A stretch of DNA of 40,433 nucleotides from an uncultured bacterium (GCA_948433885.1 CAOJEC010000008.1:1-40433), one strand, 5' to 3'. Positions 26,575-35,681 are shown, numbered from the stretch's first letter. Notes: generated from the sequence alone by a model not told the origin. Program-made: numbers and translations.

Positions 26575-27177
26575 ATGGCAAATGAAGAAACACAAGGATT
26601 TATACAATTGATCGACATAGATATGCTTCGATCTTTGCACTTGCCAACTCATGTTTTGAAAGAATTAATGAAGGGTGATTTATATAAAATGGAAGCGCAC
26701 GGAATTTTGAAATTGAGTTCTGGAGTAAGGAGCAGAGGAGAACATATCTATCTCGACATTACAGGTTTTGGGGAAGAAACGAATTCTGCTGTGTTTTCTA
26801 TAATTAAAGATAAACTCAGACCACTTGTTTTGGAACATCCGTCTAGTCAAATAGTTAGTGAATTTCATCCACATGGACAATCGGTCGAATTGTTTCTAGT
26901 AGATGATTATTATGCTAATTTACCGGCTTCCGATAAAGAAAAGTTGGGAAAGGAATTTGTATCCGTCGTCGCGACTGATGGAGGTTTTACTATCAAAGAT
27001 TTGCTGTCCAAAAGAGATATTCAGGGTGATACATTTTTAAAAGTACCTGTCGATTTGGATGAACAGACCGCTGAAAAAATAAAGGGTAGAATTGTTGGCT
27101 ACAGACAAACTGAAGAAAAGGGAGTTTACATCCCTAGTGATATAGAACACGAAATGAATAAGAATGCTCAATTGTGA
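26575..27177 (+). CDS. Unknown 200-aa cytosolic protein
   Basis: The start is firm: AAGGAGA lies 7 nt before the ATG. No signal peptide or membrane helix. The sequence has an N-terminal helical part (LIDIDMLRSLHLPTHVLKEL), a mixed middle with alternating hydrophobic strands (GEHIYLDITGFG, SVELFLVDDYY), and a C-terminal part with KVPVDLDEQTAEKIKGRIVG. I recognise no family and no catalytic motif. Strong promoter and a very strong terminator mark it as a single, probably well-expressed gene. Confidence 0.6.
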   Translation: MANEETQGFIQLIDIDMLRSLHLPTHVLKELMKGDLYKMEAHGILKLSSGVRSRGEHIYLDITGFGEETNSAVFSIIKDKLRPLVLEHPSSQIVSEFHPHGQSVELFLVDDYYANLPASDKEKLGKEFVSVVATDGGFTIKDLLSKRDIQGDTFLKVPVDLDEQTAEKIKGRIVGYRQTEEKGVYIPSDIEHEMNKNAQL

Positions 27178-27194
27178 GTCATTCTTATTTTTTT
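27157..27194 (+). terminator. Strong intrinsic terminator
   Basis: aataagaatg (27157-27166) pairs with cattcttatt (27180-27189), with a nested CTCA/TGAG stem and a four-base loop between, followed by a T run. It includes the stop codon at 27175-27177. Confidence 0.9.
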
Positions 27195-27260
27195 GTTAAC
27201 ATATGAAAAAGTTTATCTTCATGTTTTTCGATCAATTTATCGAATAAATAGTAAAAAGTC

Positions 27261-27289
27261 TTGCAAATTATCATAAAATATTATATACT
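27261..27289 (+). promoter_or_regulatory. Promoter of the tRNA pair
   Basis: TTGCAA (27261-27266), 17-bp spacer, TATACT (27284-27289), about 30 bp before the first tRNA. Confidence 0.7.
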
Positions 27290-27320
27290 CTTTTTGTCTT
27301 ATTGATTAAGACAGTGCCTT

Positions 27321-27409
27321 GCCCATGTGGCGGAATAGGTAGACGCACAGGACTTAAAATCCTGCGAGCATTAAAACTCATGCCGGTTCAAGTCCGGCCG
27401 TGGGCACCA
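27321..27409 (+). tRNA. tRNA-Leu (anticodon UAA)
   Basis: Acceptor stem gcccatg / cgtgggc, anticodon stem cagga / tcctg with loop cttaaaa giving anticodon TAA, long class II variable arm, T arm with ggttcaagtcc, and an encoded CCA end (27407-27409). All stems pair. Confidence 0.97.
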
Positions 27410-27424
27410 TTTGATTTATTATCC

Positions 27425-27501
27425 CGGGAAGTAGCACAGCTTGGTAGTGCACCTGGTTTGGGACCAGGGGGTCGCAGGTTCGAATCCTGTCTTCCCGACC
27501 A
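27425..27501 (+). tRNA. tRNA-Pro (anticodon UGG)
   Basis: Acceptor stem cgggaag / cttcccg, anticodon stem cctgg / ccagg with loop tttggga giving anticodon TGG, T arm ggttcgaatcc, encoded CCA (27499-27501). 15 nt after tRNA-Leu, same transcript. Confidence 0.97.
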
Positions 27502-27512
27502 CTTTGATTATC

Positions 27513-27537
27513 ACCTCTCTCTAATGAGAGGTTTTTA
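27513..27537 (+). terminator. Terminator of the tRNA operon
   Basis: Stem cctctc / gagagg (27514-27519 and 27526-27531), 6-nt loop, then five T. Confidence 0.85.
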
Positions 27538-27550
27538 ATTAGTTTTTTAT

Positions 27551-27579
27551 TTGAAAAGATGTGAGCGATATGGTATCAT
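27551..27579 (+). promoter_or_regulatory. Promoter of the 192-aa unknown gene
   Basis: TTGAAA (27551-27556), 17-bp spacer, TATCAT (27574-27579). A 29-codon reading frame starting at ATG 27586 lies at the expected transcript start and ends inside the next gene. It could be a leader, but is unsupported. Confidence 0.55.
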
Positions 27580-27637
27580 TCTTTTATGGATTGGATGAGA
27601 TTTCTCGAATACAATTCTAGTTTGAAGGTGACGTTCG

Positions 27638-28216
27638 ATGAAAGTTTATACAGGAAGTATTCAAAACTGCAATAACGAGAATAGTATCTCCGTTTATAAA
27701 TTGATAGACTCTTGTGGAAATACGACAATTCCAAGTCAGGACATGATGAACTCAGAAGATTATTTAGAAATTGTACGTTCTTTTGTCGGACAATATTACA
27801 ATTCCGTATTAAGGGCGATAAATCCAAGTGAAGTATTCATTCAACTTTCGGAAGGTTCGATATTGGTCTCGCCTGAAGAACCAGAAGAATTTTCTTGTAG
27901 ACAGTTGATCGCGGCATGGTTAGAATTGTATTATGGGCTCGAAATCTGTGAAGTGACAATTTTGGAAAATGGAAAAATGAAAACTTTACCACGTAATGTA
28001 TACTATCAAATGTGTAAAAGTATATTAGAAGCGATGATAAAAGAAGATATAGATATGTACGGGTATACTTCTATCGCTGCCGCTTATGCATATGAACGAG
28101 CAAAGAAGGTATCTCAAAACGATGCTTTGAACGAAATGGGTATTTCCGAAATCGTCTACGTTAGATTGGCGGAGGCTTTGGAGAAGAAATTGGGAAGCGG
28201 AAGACAAAAAAAATGA
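27638..28216 (+). CDS. Unknown 192-aa cytosolic protein
   Basis: ATG is preceded by AAGGTG at 7 nt. No signal peptide or membrane helix. The protein is mostly helical after residue 40 (SEDYLEIVRSFVGQYYNSVL, CRQLIAAWLELYYGLEICEV, YYQMCKSILEAMIKEDIDMY, SIAAAYAYERAKK) and ends in a basic tail. I recognise no family. It is a single gene between the tRNA terminator and a strong bidirectional terminator. Confidence 0.6.
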   Translation: MKVYTGSIQNCNNENSISVYKLIDSCGNTTIPSQDMMNSEDYLEIVRSFVGQYYNSVLRAINPSEVFIQLSEGSILVSPEEPEEFSCRQLIAAWLELYYGLEICEVTILENGKMKTLPRNVYYQMCKSILEAMIKEDIDMYGYTSIAAAYAYERAKKVSQNDALNEMGISEIVYVRLAEALEKKLGSGRQKK

Positions 28217-28239
28217 CCGAAGAAAAATCTTCGGTTTTA
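28215..28239. terminator. Bidirectional terminator
   Basis: Perfect 8-bp stem accgaaga / tcttcggt with four-A loop and TTT after it. It separates the convergent genes ending at 28216 and 28248. Confidence 0.85.
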
Positions 28240-28247
28240 GAATATCG

Positions 28248-31175
28248 TCATTTTTGAGGTATTTCTCCCCTACCCATGATATAATTTTTAATCTTTACGT
28301 AGTCTGTTGCATAGATGTTGCCATCGTTGTCTATATCGGCAGCTAGGTAATATGCTCCTTGCAAGGTAGGTCGACCCATGATTTGATTTTTGATTTTGAC
28401 ATAGTCTGTCGCGTAGATGAGGCCGTCGCCGTTCGCATCTCCTTTGATGACTACTGTATAGTCGTATACAACATTGTCTATCTCTAGAGCAAATTTCATG
28501 CCTGTCGCGATGATACCCGAAGTTATCTCGGTTCCTGTCGCGTCTTGAAATTTTTGTAATGTGACTCCGTCGAAACTTGTGAGCATGTTTTTGACATTTT
28601 GAACGGAATCTCCTAAAGTGAAGCCTACCAAATATCCTTCTTTTTTAGTCAACCCAAGATAATTGAGTACTTCTTCTTCGGTTATTTGAACAGTCTCGTC
28701 GCGAACCGTCAAAGTAGTCGATAATCGCATGATGTTAGTTCCGACATGGATGTTTGTATATATTGTGGTAGAACCTTTAGCAAGTCCTCGTATGACATTG
28801 TTGGAAACTGATGCGATGAGGGTGTCCTCTACCGACAAATCATAAGAAAGAGTCGTAGATGGATAGGTTGTTGGTTCCAATCTTTTTGTCTCGTTTATGG
28901 AGATGATCATTTTATCTTGAGTAGATATACCTACGAGTCCTATTCCCAAATTGGAAGGATCCAAAGCACTCGTGTTGTGTAATTGATTCGCATACGTACC
29001 TACTGATGGGATCGACGTATTTGTTATATAGTAAGCGTTTTTTGGAATCTTATACGAACTATCGGTTATATACTGTTGAGCAATGAAACTTCCGACATAG
29101 AGATCTCCTTTGACTGATCCTGTTGTGAAACAGTTTTCTATGAGAGAGTTGCTGTTGAGCCCGATGAATCCTCCAACACTCCGAGGAGCTTCTACTGATA
29201 GTGCAGAAGAACAATTTCTTATCGTCGTGTCACTCGAAGCATTTCCTACAAATCCTCCAGTCGAAGCGAGCGAATTGTCTAACAAGTCTTTAGCATTTTT
29301 GACAGATCCACTAGTAAGATGAACGTTTTCTATTGTGACATTCGCTGTAGTAGATGCAAATCCTCCCAAGTAACTACCCTTAGTCGATTGAACAGTGATA
29401 TTTTCGATGTAAATATTTTCTATTTTCGAATGTGTACTGTAATCACCTAAATCGTCGAAGACGCCTGTAGATGAGACGATGTTTTTGAGTTTCTTCCCAT
29501 TACCATCGAGATTACCTTTGAAATTTATCGAAGGGTACGTCATGTTTGCAAAATCCAAATCGGACGTCAACTTGTAATATTTTCCACTCGTATCTAGTTT
29601 CATAAAGTATACGAAATCGTCGGGAGTTTTGATTAGATATGGATCTTGTTTTGTACCCGATCCGGCAAGTGATGGTAAAGTCACATTGAACGTTATAGAA
29701 TCTGCCGTTTCGGCGATGACTTCGATGATCACGCCCGAATTAGTGCCATTGGAATAATAGATGCTCGTGTTGTCGAAGGTCGTTACCGATGGATCGAGAG
29801 CTTTTCCTAGTGTTTTCCTATTCATATTCAAAGTTGCACGACTCAAGTTACCTTTACCTGCTCCCAAGAACGGTTCGTCAGGTCTATAGATGAAGATATG
29901 ATCGAGTTCTCCGTGGTCGCCTCCCTCTTTGTCGCCTTGGTACTTGTTGTTGTCGTTGACACGATAGACGATCAATCCACTTTCGTCAGCAGAATAAGAA
30001 CTGTACGTGTTCTTTTTTTCGTGATATTCTACGATGAAAAATTCTTTGGATGATTTGTCTGGTTGAATTTTGATGGCTCTTTGTTCACTGTCATCCAAGT
30101 ATTTTGGTTTTTGAACGGTGATGTTCGTAGTCGTCTTATCGATTATTGGTAGAGGGTCATGCCAAGCGAGCATGCTACTATATTCAGTAGTAAAATAAGT
30201 CAGGAGATCCGAAGGATTCGAGCCACTAGATTGTCCCATCAAATCGTAGAAACCCACTGGTGTACTTCCCGAGTGGTCAAAACGATAGAGATCGAAAAGC
30301 CCCAAAGTATGACCGTATTCATGCATGATGGTGCCATATGTTCCACGGTTTAGTGAAAATAGCCCTGCTGCTTCGGTGTAGTCGTATGTGTACAATAGAT
30401 TGTATGAAATAACTTGTTTTCCCAATATTTTAGAAGATAGTCCGTAATTGTCCAACTTATGGGACCAAAGAAGGTCGCCCCAACTTATACTAGCACTTAG
30501 TACGTCTTGTCCTTCGATGAAAAATGAGATGGCATCTATTATACCATTGGAGTCGGTGTCAACTTCCGACTCGGCGATTCCAGCTGCGTCTATTTCATTC
30601 GAAACGAATGCGATGGCCGAATTGACAAGTTCAGTTTCTCTATTCATCGATTCAGTTTTATCTTTGTATCCTATTTGGTTGGAATCGCTGTATGGCATGT
30701 AGTAACCGACAGGGTGTGAATCTCTATAGGAAACTACTTCGCCATTGACGCGTGGAAATATTTCGGTCGTTATTGACAGTTTTCCATAGCTTTGCATTTC
30801 GTAGTATTTTTTGAACGATGGGACTTCAATTTTTCCGTTTATGGTGTCCATTTCAAAAAAGTCGGGACTATTGAACAGTTTTTTTGCATTCTCGACACTT
30901 TGTTTGTCGTCGAGGTGATTGTTAGTCATCGTATCACTATCCGAAAATTCTATGAACACGGCCAAGTACTTAAGTATTCGATTTTGTGACTTGGTATCGG
31001 AAGAGATCGGTTTACTAGTTTGTCTAGATTCGATACCATATAGTTCATTGTAATCTGCTAACAATTCGTATTGATTCGATAGTTCCCTATCTTGAGTCAC
31101 TGGTGCAAATTTCAACGAAGATGAAAGGAAAGAACACAGTAGCAATATAGTCAATATTTTGCTAAATTTTTTCAT
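28248..31175 (-). CDS. Secreted M6-type metalloprotease with C-terminal dockerin
   Basis: 975 aa. Signal peptide 1-20. The catalytic domain (about 65-480) has the metzincin-like zinc site HEYGHTLGLFDLY (H285, E286, H289) typical of M6 immune-inhibitor-A proteases. Residues about 500-700 have repeated DGNGKKLKNI, GGFASTTANVTIENV, GGFVGNASSDTTIRNC, GGFIGLNSNSLIENC units resembling GLUG or beta-helix repeats. A bacterial Ig-like stretch follows (about 745-830). Residues 912-975 are a type I dockerin with two calcium loops (GDANGDGLIYATDYVKIKN, ADIDNDGNIYATDYVKIKN). It should be secreted, cleave host or dietary proteins, and dock to a cohesin-bearing partner. It overlaps by 14 nt with the upstream gene. 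Confidence 0.9.
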   Translation of the reverse strand: MKKFSKILTILLLCSFLSSSLKFAPVTQDRELSNQYELLADYNELYGIESRQTSKPISSDTKSQNRILKYLAVFIEFSDSDTMTNNHLDDKQSVENAKKLFNSPDFFEMDTINGKIEVPSFKKYYEMQSYGKLSITTEIFPRVNGEVVSYRDSHPVGYYMPYSDSNQIGYKDKTESMNRETELVNSAIAFVSNEIDAAGIAESEVDTDSNGIIDAISFFIEGQDVLSASISWGDLLWSHKLDNYGLSSKILGKQVISYNLLYTYDYTEAAGLFSLNRGTYGTIMHEYGHTLGLFDLYRFDHSGSTPVGFYDLMGQSSGSNPSDLLTYFTTEYSSMLAWHDPLPIIDKTTTNITVQKPKYLDDSEQRAIKIQPDKSSKEFFIVEYHEKKNTYSSYSADESGLIVYRVNDNNKYQGDKEGGDHGELDHIFIYRPDEPFLGAGKGNLSRATLNMNRKTLGKALDPSVTTFDNTSIYYSNGTNSGVIIEVIAETADSITFNVTLPSLAGSGTKQDPYLIKTPDDFVYFMKLDTSGKYYKLTSDLDFANMTYPSINFKGNLDGNGKKLKNIVSSTGVFDDLGDYSTHSKIENIYIENITVQSTKGSYLGGFASTTANVTIENVHLTSGSVKNAKDLLDNSLASTGGFVGNASSDTTIRNCSSALSVEAPRSVGGFIGLNSNSLIENCFTTGSVKGDLYVGSFIAQQYITDSSYKIPKNAYYITNTSIPSVGTYANQLHNTSALDPSNLGIGLVGISTQDKMIISINETKRLEPTTYPSTTLSYDLSVEDTLIASVSNNVIRGLAKGSTTIYTNIHVGTNIMRLSTTLTVRDETVQITEEEVLNYLGLTKKEGYLVGFTLGDSVQNVKNMLTSFDGVTLQKFQDATGTEITSGIIATGMKFALEIDNVVYDYTVVIKGDANGDGLIYATDYVKIKNQIMGRPTLQGAYYLAADIDNDGNIYATDYVKIKNYIMGRGEIPQK

Positions 31176-32412
31176 GTGTTTTTCCTCTTTTGTTTTTACT
31201 ATGTATATAAATAGATAACCCTATGAAGAACAACAAAGCGATGCTTTCGGCAATCAAGATGGCTTTAGTAGTACTTTCAGTTTCGGTATCGCACTTCGAA
31301 GAATATAAGTTTTCGTTGTATAATCCCAAAGTCTTCTCTTCAGTTTCGTAAACGAATTCTACTACGTTGCCTTCGGTGTCGATCGTTTTCAAAAGATAAT
31401 AATCGTCTACGGTCATTTTGGTTACTTCTATTTCTTTGTCGTCGATGATGATCACTTCGGCATCTTCCATGCCATCTATTGCGTACAATACTTTGTTACC
31501 TATAGTAATAGGTATGAGTTTGTTTTCGATGGATTTACTTTCGGTATCGAATATGTAGAAGTTTTTGTGTCCGTCTTCATCGATTCCATATATAAGGTTC
31601 AATTCCCCATTTTGGAAAAGTACAGTTTTTTCTTCTTCGATGATGTATTCTTTTGTTTCAAATTTCTCGATACTTATACCTTCGAGGTTTCTCACTATGC
31701 CTATTTTTTTATCTTTGTAAGTCAAATAAACTTTAGGAGATTCGTCTAAATATGCAGTGACGGTATAATTCTTTTTGCTTCCATTTTCTGCTGTCACTGT
31801 AATGGTGATGATGTTTTTACCTGGCTTCAAAGATATTTTACCAGCTCCTGAGACTTTCGCTTTGGAATCGGCAGATTTGGCCGTCAAAATAATTTCCGTC
31901 GTCTCTTTGGAAAGGTTGATAGTATATTCGGTGATGGATGGATCGAAGGTTGGCGATAATATACCAACTGAGGTTTCTAATGATGCAAGCGAGTTGTTTT
32001 TCGATTTGTTGTCGCTCGGTTTTGTAGGGGTGGTCGGCGTCGTTGGAGGTGTTGTACTAGGTGTGTTTATTTTAACTGTGACACTCCGTGGACCTGGATT
32101 GTAGATGTTCGCGTCCGAATCCGAAAATCCAGTCACTGGTGTGGCAGTAACTGTCACTACTCCACTCGATCCGGCAGTTACTGTGACCGACTGATAGTTT
32201 TGTTCTACCCATACACTCGTAGTAGATAGGGTTCCATTGGTGATTGAAAGGTTGACTCTTCCGATCGAATCTCCTCCTACTGATACGGTGAATGTTCCGT
32301 TTGGTTTGACGGAGTTTGTAGAAGCACTTGCTCCAAAAGAGGCGGCTTCGACAGTCGTCGTCAAAAATAAAGTTGCTATGATGGCGATCAATAGGTTGTA
32401 AACTTTTTTCAT
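31162..32412 (-). CDS. Membrane-anchored surface protein with cadherin-like beta-sandwich domain
   Basis: 416 aa. Signal peptide 1-24 (ending VEAASF). Residues about 25-115 form an Ig-like beta domain (NSVKPNGTFTVSVGG). A Thr/Pro-rich linker (116-134) precedes a cadherin-like beta-sandwich domain (about 141-223: LASLETSVGILSPTFDPSIT, then KNIITITVTAENGSKKNYTV). A further extracellular region follows, then a C-terminal membrane helix (about 384-405) and basic tail (HSKNKRGK). Thus it is held at the cell surface with all domains outside. It precedes, and overlaps by 14 nt, the dockerin protease, so both are made together. The N-terminal Ig-like domain could be the dockerin's partner, but it is shorter than known cohesins. 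Confidence 0.78.
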   Translation of the reverse strand: MKKVYNLLIAIIATLFLTTTVEAASFGASASTNSVKPNGTFTVSVGGDSIGRVNLSITNGTLSTTSVWVEQNYQSVTVTAGSSGVVTVTATPVTGFSDSDANIYNPGPRSVTVKINTPSTTPPTTPTTPTKPSDNKSKNNSLASLETSVGILSPTFDPSITEYTINLSKETTEIILTAKSADSKAKVSGAGKISLKPGKNIITITVTAENGSKKNYTVTAYLDESPKVYLTYKDKKIGIVRNLEGISIEKFETKEYIIEEEKTVLFQNGELNLIYGIDEDGHKNFYIFDTESKSIENKLIPITIGNKVLYAIDGMEDAEVIIIDDKEIEVTKMTVDDYYLLKTIDTEGNVVEFVYETEEKTLGLYNENLYSSKCDTETESTTKAILIAESIALLFFIGLSIYIHSKNKRGKTHEKI

Positions 32413-32482
32413 AATATATTCTCCTCTTGTGGGGAGTATAACATATTTGCAAGAGTTTTACTATGGGTAATAGGTGCCAATT

Positions 32483-32522
32483 GAAAAAAAATATGGCAAA
32501 TTTTATAAACTCATTTGCCATA
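32483..32522 (-). terminator. Terminator of the ABC/two-component/GNAT operon
   Basis: Perfect 10-bp stem tatggcaaat / atttgccata (32492-32501 and 32513-32522) followed by eight T on the minus strand. The GNAT stop codon lies in the loop. Confidence 0.9.
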
Positions 32523-33003
32523 AATTGTAATTATAAGTTCCATTTGGATATATCTCTAAACCGTTTTTAATGTACGAAAATCCCATCTTAAGATAATAGT
32601 TGTTCAAAAAGTCACTGTCTTCATAGCAGTCGAGCCTCAAATACTTCTTTCCATCTTTGCGACCTTGTTCTTTGGCGAATTCCAAAAGTTTTTGACCGAC
32701 TCCTTTGATTTTAGTATCGGTCGCGAGGTGATGAATATAATAAGATGGTTCCGTATCACTCCAAAAATCTTCTTCTTCGACATTTTTTAAAAGCATCACA
32801 CCACATATCTTTTCATCTACCTTGGCAACGTAAAGTTTGTTCTTTTTCATTTGCTTTAGAAAATAATCTACACCAAAGTCATCGAGGTACTTTTTGTTCC
32901 AACCTATTAAATCATTTTCGACAAACCAAAGACAACGAGAATATATCAAGTCTCTTATGGCTTCAATTTCATCTTCCCTTGCTGGAATTATCTTTATATT
33001 CAC
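32503..33003 (-). CDS. GNAT-family N-acetyltransferase
   Basis: 166 aa. The acetyl-CoA site reads HLATDTKIKGVGQKLLEFAKEQGRK (motif A, with the G-x-G pyrophosphate loop). YLRLDCYEDSDFLNNYYLKMGF is the motif B region that ends GNAT folds. The substrate is not readable. It is the last gene of the ABC transporter/two-component operon (48 nt after the kinase gene), so it may acetylate the same antimicrobial that the transporter handles; this is inference. Confidence 0.87.
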   Translation of the reverse strand: MNIKIIPAREDEIEAIRDLIYSRCLWFVENDLIGWNKKYLDDFGVDYFLKQMKKNKLYVAKVDEKICGVMLLKNVEEEDFWSDTEPSYYIHHLATDTKIKGVGQKLLEFAKEQGRKDGKKYLRLDCYEDSDFLNNYYLKMGFSYIKNGLEIYPNGTYNYNLWQMSL

Positions 33004-33051
33004 ATTACCACTCTTTTCTCTTCGGAAATTATATCACAATATTTTTTAATA

Positions 33052-33942
33052 TCAAAATTTTATCGATATGAGAAGACGTCCATTTTCAATTTTTGCGTCG
33101 ATCGAGCCTTCGCACATATCTACTAATTGTTTGGCAATAGATAATCCTATGCCATTAGATTTTTTGGCACTTCTAAGTGTGTAGTATCTATCGAATATCT
33201 TCTCTAAGTCGACATGTTCTAGTTCGGTCGATGTGTTTGAAAATTCGATAATTCCATCGCTTGACATTTTCACTGTAAATTCTTTTTCGCTGTATTTGAT
33301 GGCATTCGATATGATATTTTCGAAAATTCTCTTTAGCATGGTTTCATTCGAAAGTCTTTCTACTTTCTTCTTACATATTTCTACGTTTGGCTCGATGTCG
33401 TATTTTTTGAAAATTCCATAAAAACTGGCGATTGTGTCTTCCAAGATGTCGTTTATACAAACCATTTCTTTCTTAACTTCTTGAGGAATGTCCAAACTTT
33501 TTGAAAAATCGAAAAGTTGTTCAGTCAAATCGGTTAATTCTAAGACTTTATCTTCGATCGTTTTTAAATATTTGCCTTGCTCCGTCGATAGTTTGCCATC
33601 TTCCATCAAATCGAGATAACCTCTTATCGCTGTAAGAGGTGTTCTCAGGTCGTGGGATATGTCGGTAATCGACGATTTGAGTTCCCGATTTCCATTTTTA
33701 TATTCCAATTCTAGTTTTCGAAGTTTTTTTAAATTTTCATTCAAAGTATTCGCTAATTTCTTTATTGTTCTATCGTTCGAATCTATGGTGATCGTGTTGT
33801 TCGTGTCCGTATTTAAAATTTTTGGCAAAGTCTTGCATATGCGGTTTATTTCTCTTTTCATCATGAAAATTTTTATGACCAAAAGTGTAGAAATGACTAG
33901 CACTATCAAAAACAAGTAAAACCATGTATTCATAATGTTCAC
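33052..33942 (-). CDS. Histidine kinase with no extracellular sensor
   Basis: 296 aa. A single N-terminal membrane helix (WFYLFLIVLVISTLLVIKIF, about 6-26) leads directly to a coiled-coil linker, HisKA with DISHDLRTPLTAIRGYLDLM (acceptor His about 97) and an ATPase domain with NIISNAIKYS and NGIGLSIAKQL. The absence of a sensing domain is typical of kinases that read the state of a partner ABC transporter. It is adjacent to the permease (4-nt gap). Partner regulator at 35758-36414. Confidence 0.9.
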   Translation of the reverse strand: MNIMNTWFYLFLIVLVISTLLVIKIFMMKREINRICKTLPKILNTDTNNTITIDSNDRTIKKLANTLNENLKKLRKLELEYKNGNRELKSSITDISHDLRTPLTAIRGYLDLMEDGKLSTEQGKYLKTIEDKVLELTDLTEQLFDFSKSLDIPQEVKKEMVCINDILEDTIASFYGIFKKYDIEPNVEICKKKVERLSNETMLKRIFENIISNAIKYSEKEFTVKMSSDGIIEFSNTSTELEHVDLEKIFDRYYTLRSAKKSNGIGLSIAKQLVDMCEGSIDAKIENGRLLISIKF

Positions 33943-33946
33943 CTTT

Positions 33947-34771
33947 CTATTTGAGACTTTTTTTCTTGAATAAAATCAAACCTACTCCTGTGAATACGAC
34001 CAAGATCCCCGATGAGTACAGAGGCAATAGATACATATTTTGGTTGAACTCTCTCGTCAGTTGGAGCATTTGGCCTGTCGGATTGATGTCGAGAAAAAAT
34101 TGATATAATTTTCTTTTGCCTTCGCTTGGATATTTTGGGTTTGGGACAGCTTTAGACTCGATTTTTCCGTTTATGATGGATGTTTCCAAAATGTTTTCGG
34201 GTGCTTCTAATATGCTAGTACAAGTAAGCGCGAACATCAACATCACGAATGCCGACAAGATCGAGACGATCGCGGTCGTCGTTTTATTCGAGATGATCAT
34301 TGCCAAAAAGGTGAATATACTTGCATAGGCAATCACGGCGACGAATATGCAGCCTAGTATCGAAGCCAATAAGGATAATTCCATGTTTATTTGTCCTAAC
34401 AAAGGGATTCCTACCAAGGCAGCGACTGCGATAAACAATAGATACAAAAATAGACTTACGACGATTATGATCGTCAAGTTGGATAAATAGATGCTCGATC
34501 TTTTATGACCTATGCTTACTTTGTTCCTGATTGCGCCATCTGAATATTCGGAGCCCAGGAACAAACTTGTGAAAACGGCAATCAATATTCCTGCGACTAT
34601 CGAATAGTTGAGCATAAGTTGTTCTACTTCTACGATGGAATTGTATTTTTTAATATCGTTGAATCCCATGAAGACCATGCCCAATGCTAAAATGACACTG
34701 AAGGCGGACGAGATCCAAAAAATCTTATTTTTACGTAGCCTTGTAAATCCGGCGTCCAACAATCTAATCAT
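33947..34771 (-). CDS. ABC-2-type transporter permease
   Basis: 274 aa, six membrane helices (about 15-35, 58-78, 98-120, 135-165, 172-192, 243-263) and one larger extracellular loop (about 195-240). It matches the permease subunits of BcrAB/lantibiotic-immunity exporters. I place the start at the ATG (MIRLLDAG) that follows GGTGG inside the end of the ATPase gene (8-nt overlap). An upstream GTG would lengthen the overlap to 20 nt. Confidence 0.85.
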   Translation of the reverse strand: MIRLLDAGFTRLRKNKIFWISSAFSVILALGMVFMGFNDIKKYNSIVEVEQLMLNYSIVAGILIAVFTSLFLGSEYSDGAIRNKVSIGHKRSSIYLSNLTIIIVVSLFLYLLFIAVAALVGIPLLGQINMELSLLASILGCIFVAVIAYASIFTFLAMIISNKTTTAIVSILSAFVMLMFALTCTSILEAPENILETSIINGKIESKAVPNPKYPSEGKRKLYQFFLDINPTGQMLQLTREFNQNMYLLPLYSSGILVVFTGVGLILFKKKSLK

Positions 34772-35681
34772 TTTTTCCACCACCTATCAAGTTCATGTAA
34801 TAGTTTTCTAATGATTCATCTACTTCGTGAATTTCATCTATCGCCAAATTTTTCTTGGCTAGTTCACCGACGAGACTCGACAGATTGTATTTGCCATAGA
34901 CGTTTATCGTTTTATCATTTAAGACTTCATAAGTTATTCCCTTCTTTTCGAAGTACATGACGAATGCTTTTGGATCACTTACTCGCATTTCGATTTTGTG
35001 TTCCATGTGTTTGGCAAGTTCTTCGCTGCTTATTTCTTCGACGATGGTTCCTCTATCCAAAAAACCGTAATGAGTCGCGATTTTAGATAACTCATCTAGA
35101 TAATGGCTAGATATCAATATAGTGATTCTTCTTTCTTTGTTGAGTTTTAAGATCAGCTCTCTAATTTCTATTATGCCCTGTGGATCGAGTCCATTGATAG
35201 GCTCATCCAGAATTAAGAAATCGGGATTTCCGGCAAGGGACAAAGCGATGCCAAGTCTTTGCTTCATACCCAAAGAAAAGTGCTTTGTCTTTTTCTTGCC
35301 CGTATTTTCTAATCCGACTAATTTTAGAAGTTCGTCTATTCCTTCGATATTCGGAATTCCTGCAAGTTTGTATTGTTCGATCATATTGTCTTTTGCTGTC
35401 ATGTCCCCATAAATCGACGGTTTTTCTATGATCGCTCCCATTCTCTTACGAACTTCACTCATATCCTTTTTATTGTTTACACCATAAATAGTATAACTTC
35501 CACTTGTCGGTTCTTGCAGGCCACATATTATTCTAAAAAGTGTCGTCTTTCCGGTCCCATTTTTACCGATGAGTCCGTATATCGATCCTTTTTCGATGTG
35601 TATGTCGACACCATTAAGCACTGCAAAGTCACCATATTTTTTTTCGAGTTTTTCAGTTTTTAAAATTGTTTCCATGATCAC
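34764..35681 (-). CDS. ABC transporter ATP-binding protein (BcrA/lantibiotic-immunity type)
   Basis: 305 aa. Walker A GLIGKNGTGKTT (about 36-47), Q-loop region IEKPSIYG, signature SLGMKQRLGIALSLAG (about 137-152), Walker B FLILDEPINGLDPQG (about 156-170) and the switch His in ISSHYLDEL. The C-terminal 85 residues form the accessory domain usual in BcrA-like ATPases. With the neighbouring permease it should export or remove a membrane-active compound. Its promoter region carries four direct repeats that look like response-regulator sites. Confidence 0.93.
   Translation of the reverse strand: MIMETILKTEKLEKKYGDFAVLNGVDIHIEKGSIYGLIGKNGTGKTTLFRIICGLQEPTSGSYTIYGVNNKKDMSEVRKRMGAIIEKPSIYGDMTAKDNMIEQYKLAGIPNIEGIDELLKLVGLENTGKKKTKHFSLGMKQRLGIALSLAGNPDFLILDEPINGLDPQGIIEIRELILKLNKERRITILISSHYLDELSKIATHYGFLDRGTIVEEISSEELAKHMEHKIEMRVSDPKAFVMYFEKKGITYEVLNDKTINVYGKYNLSSLVGELAKKNLAIDEIHEVDESLENYYMNLIGGGKND

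Noticed and set aside
27302-27538. 78-codon open frame
   Set aside because: It runs through both tRNA genes and is a common mis-annotation.
27586-27675. 29-codon leader peptide before the 192-aa gene
   Set aside because: Its ATG sits at the predicted transcript start, it has no ribosome site, and it overlaps the next gene. No attenuator structure follows.
31162-32412. Cohesin domain for the neighbouring dockerin
   Set aside because: The N-terminal beta domain is about 90 residues, shorter than cohesins (about 140), and lacks their recognisable motifs. Left as a hypothesis, not a call.
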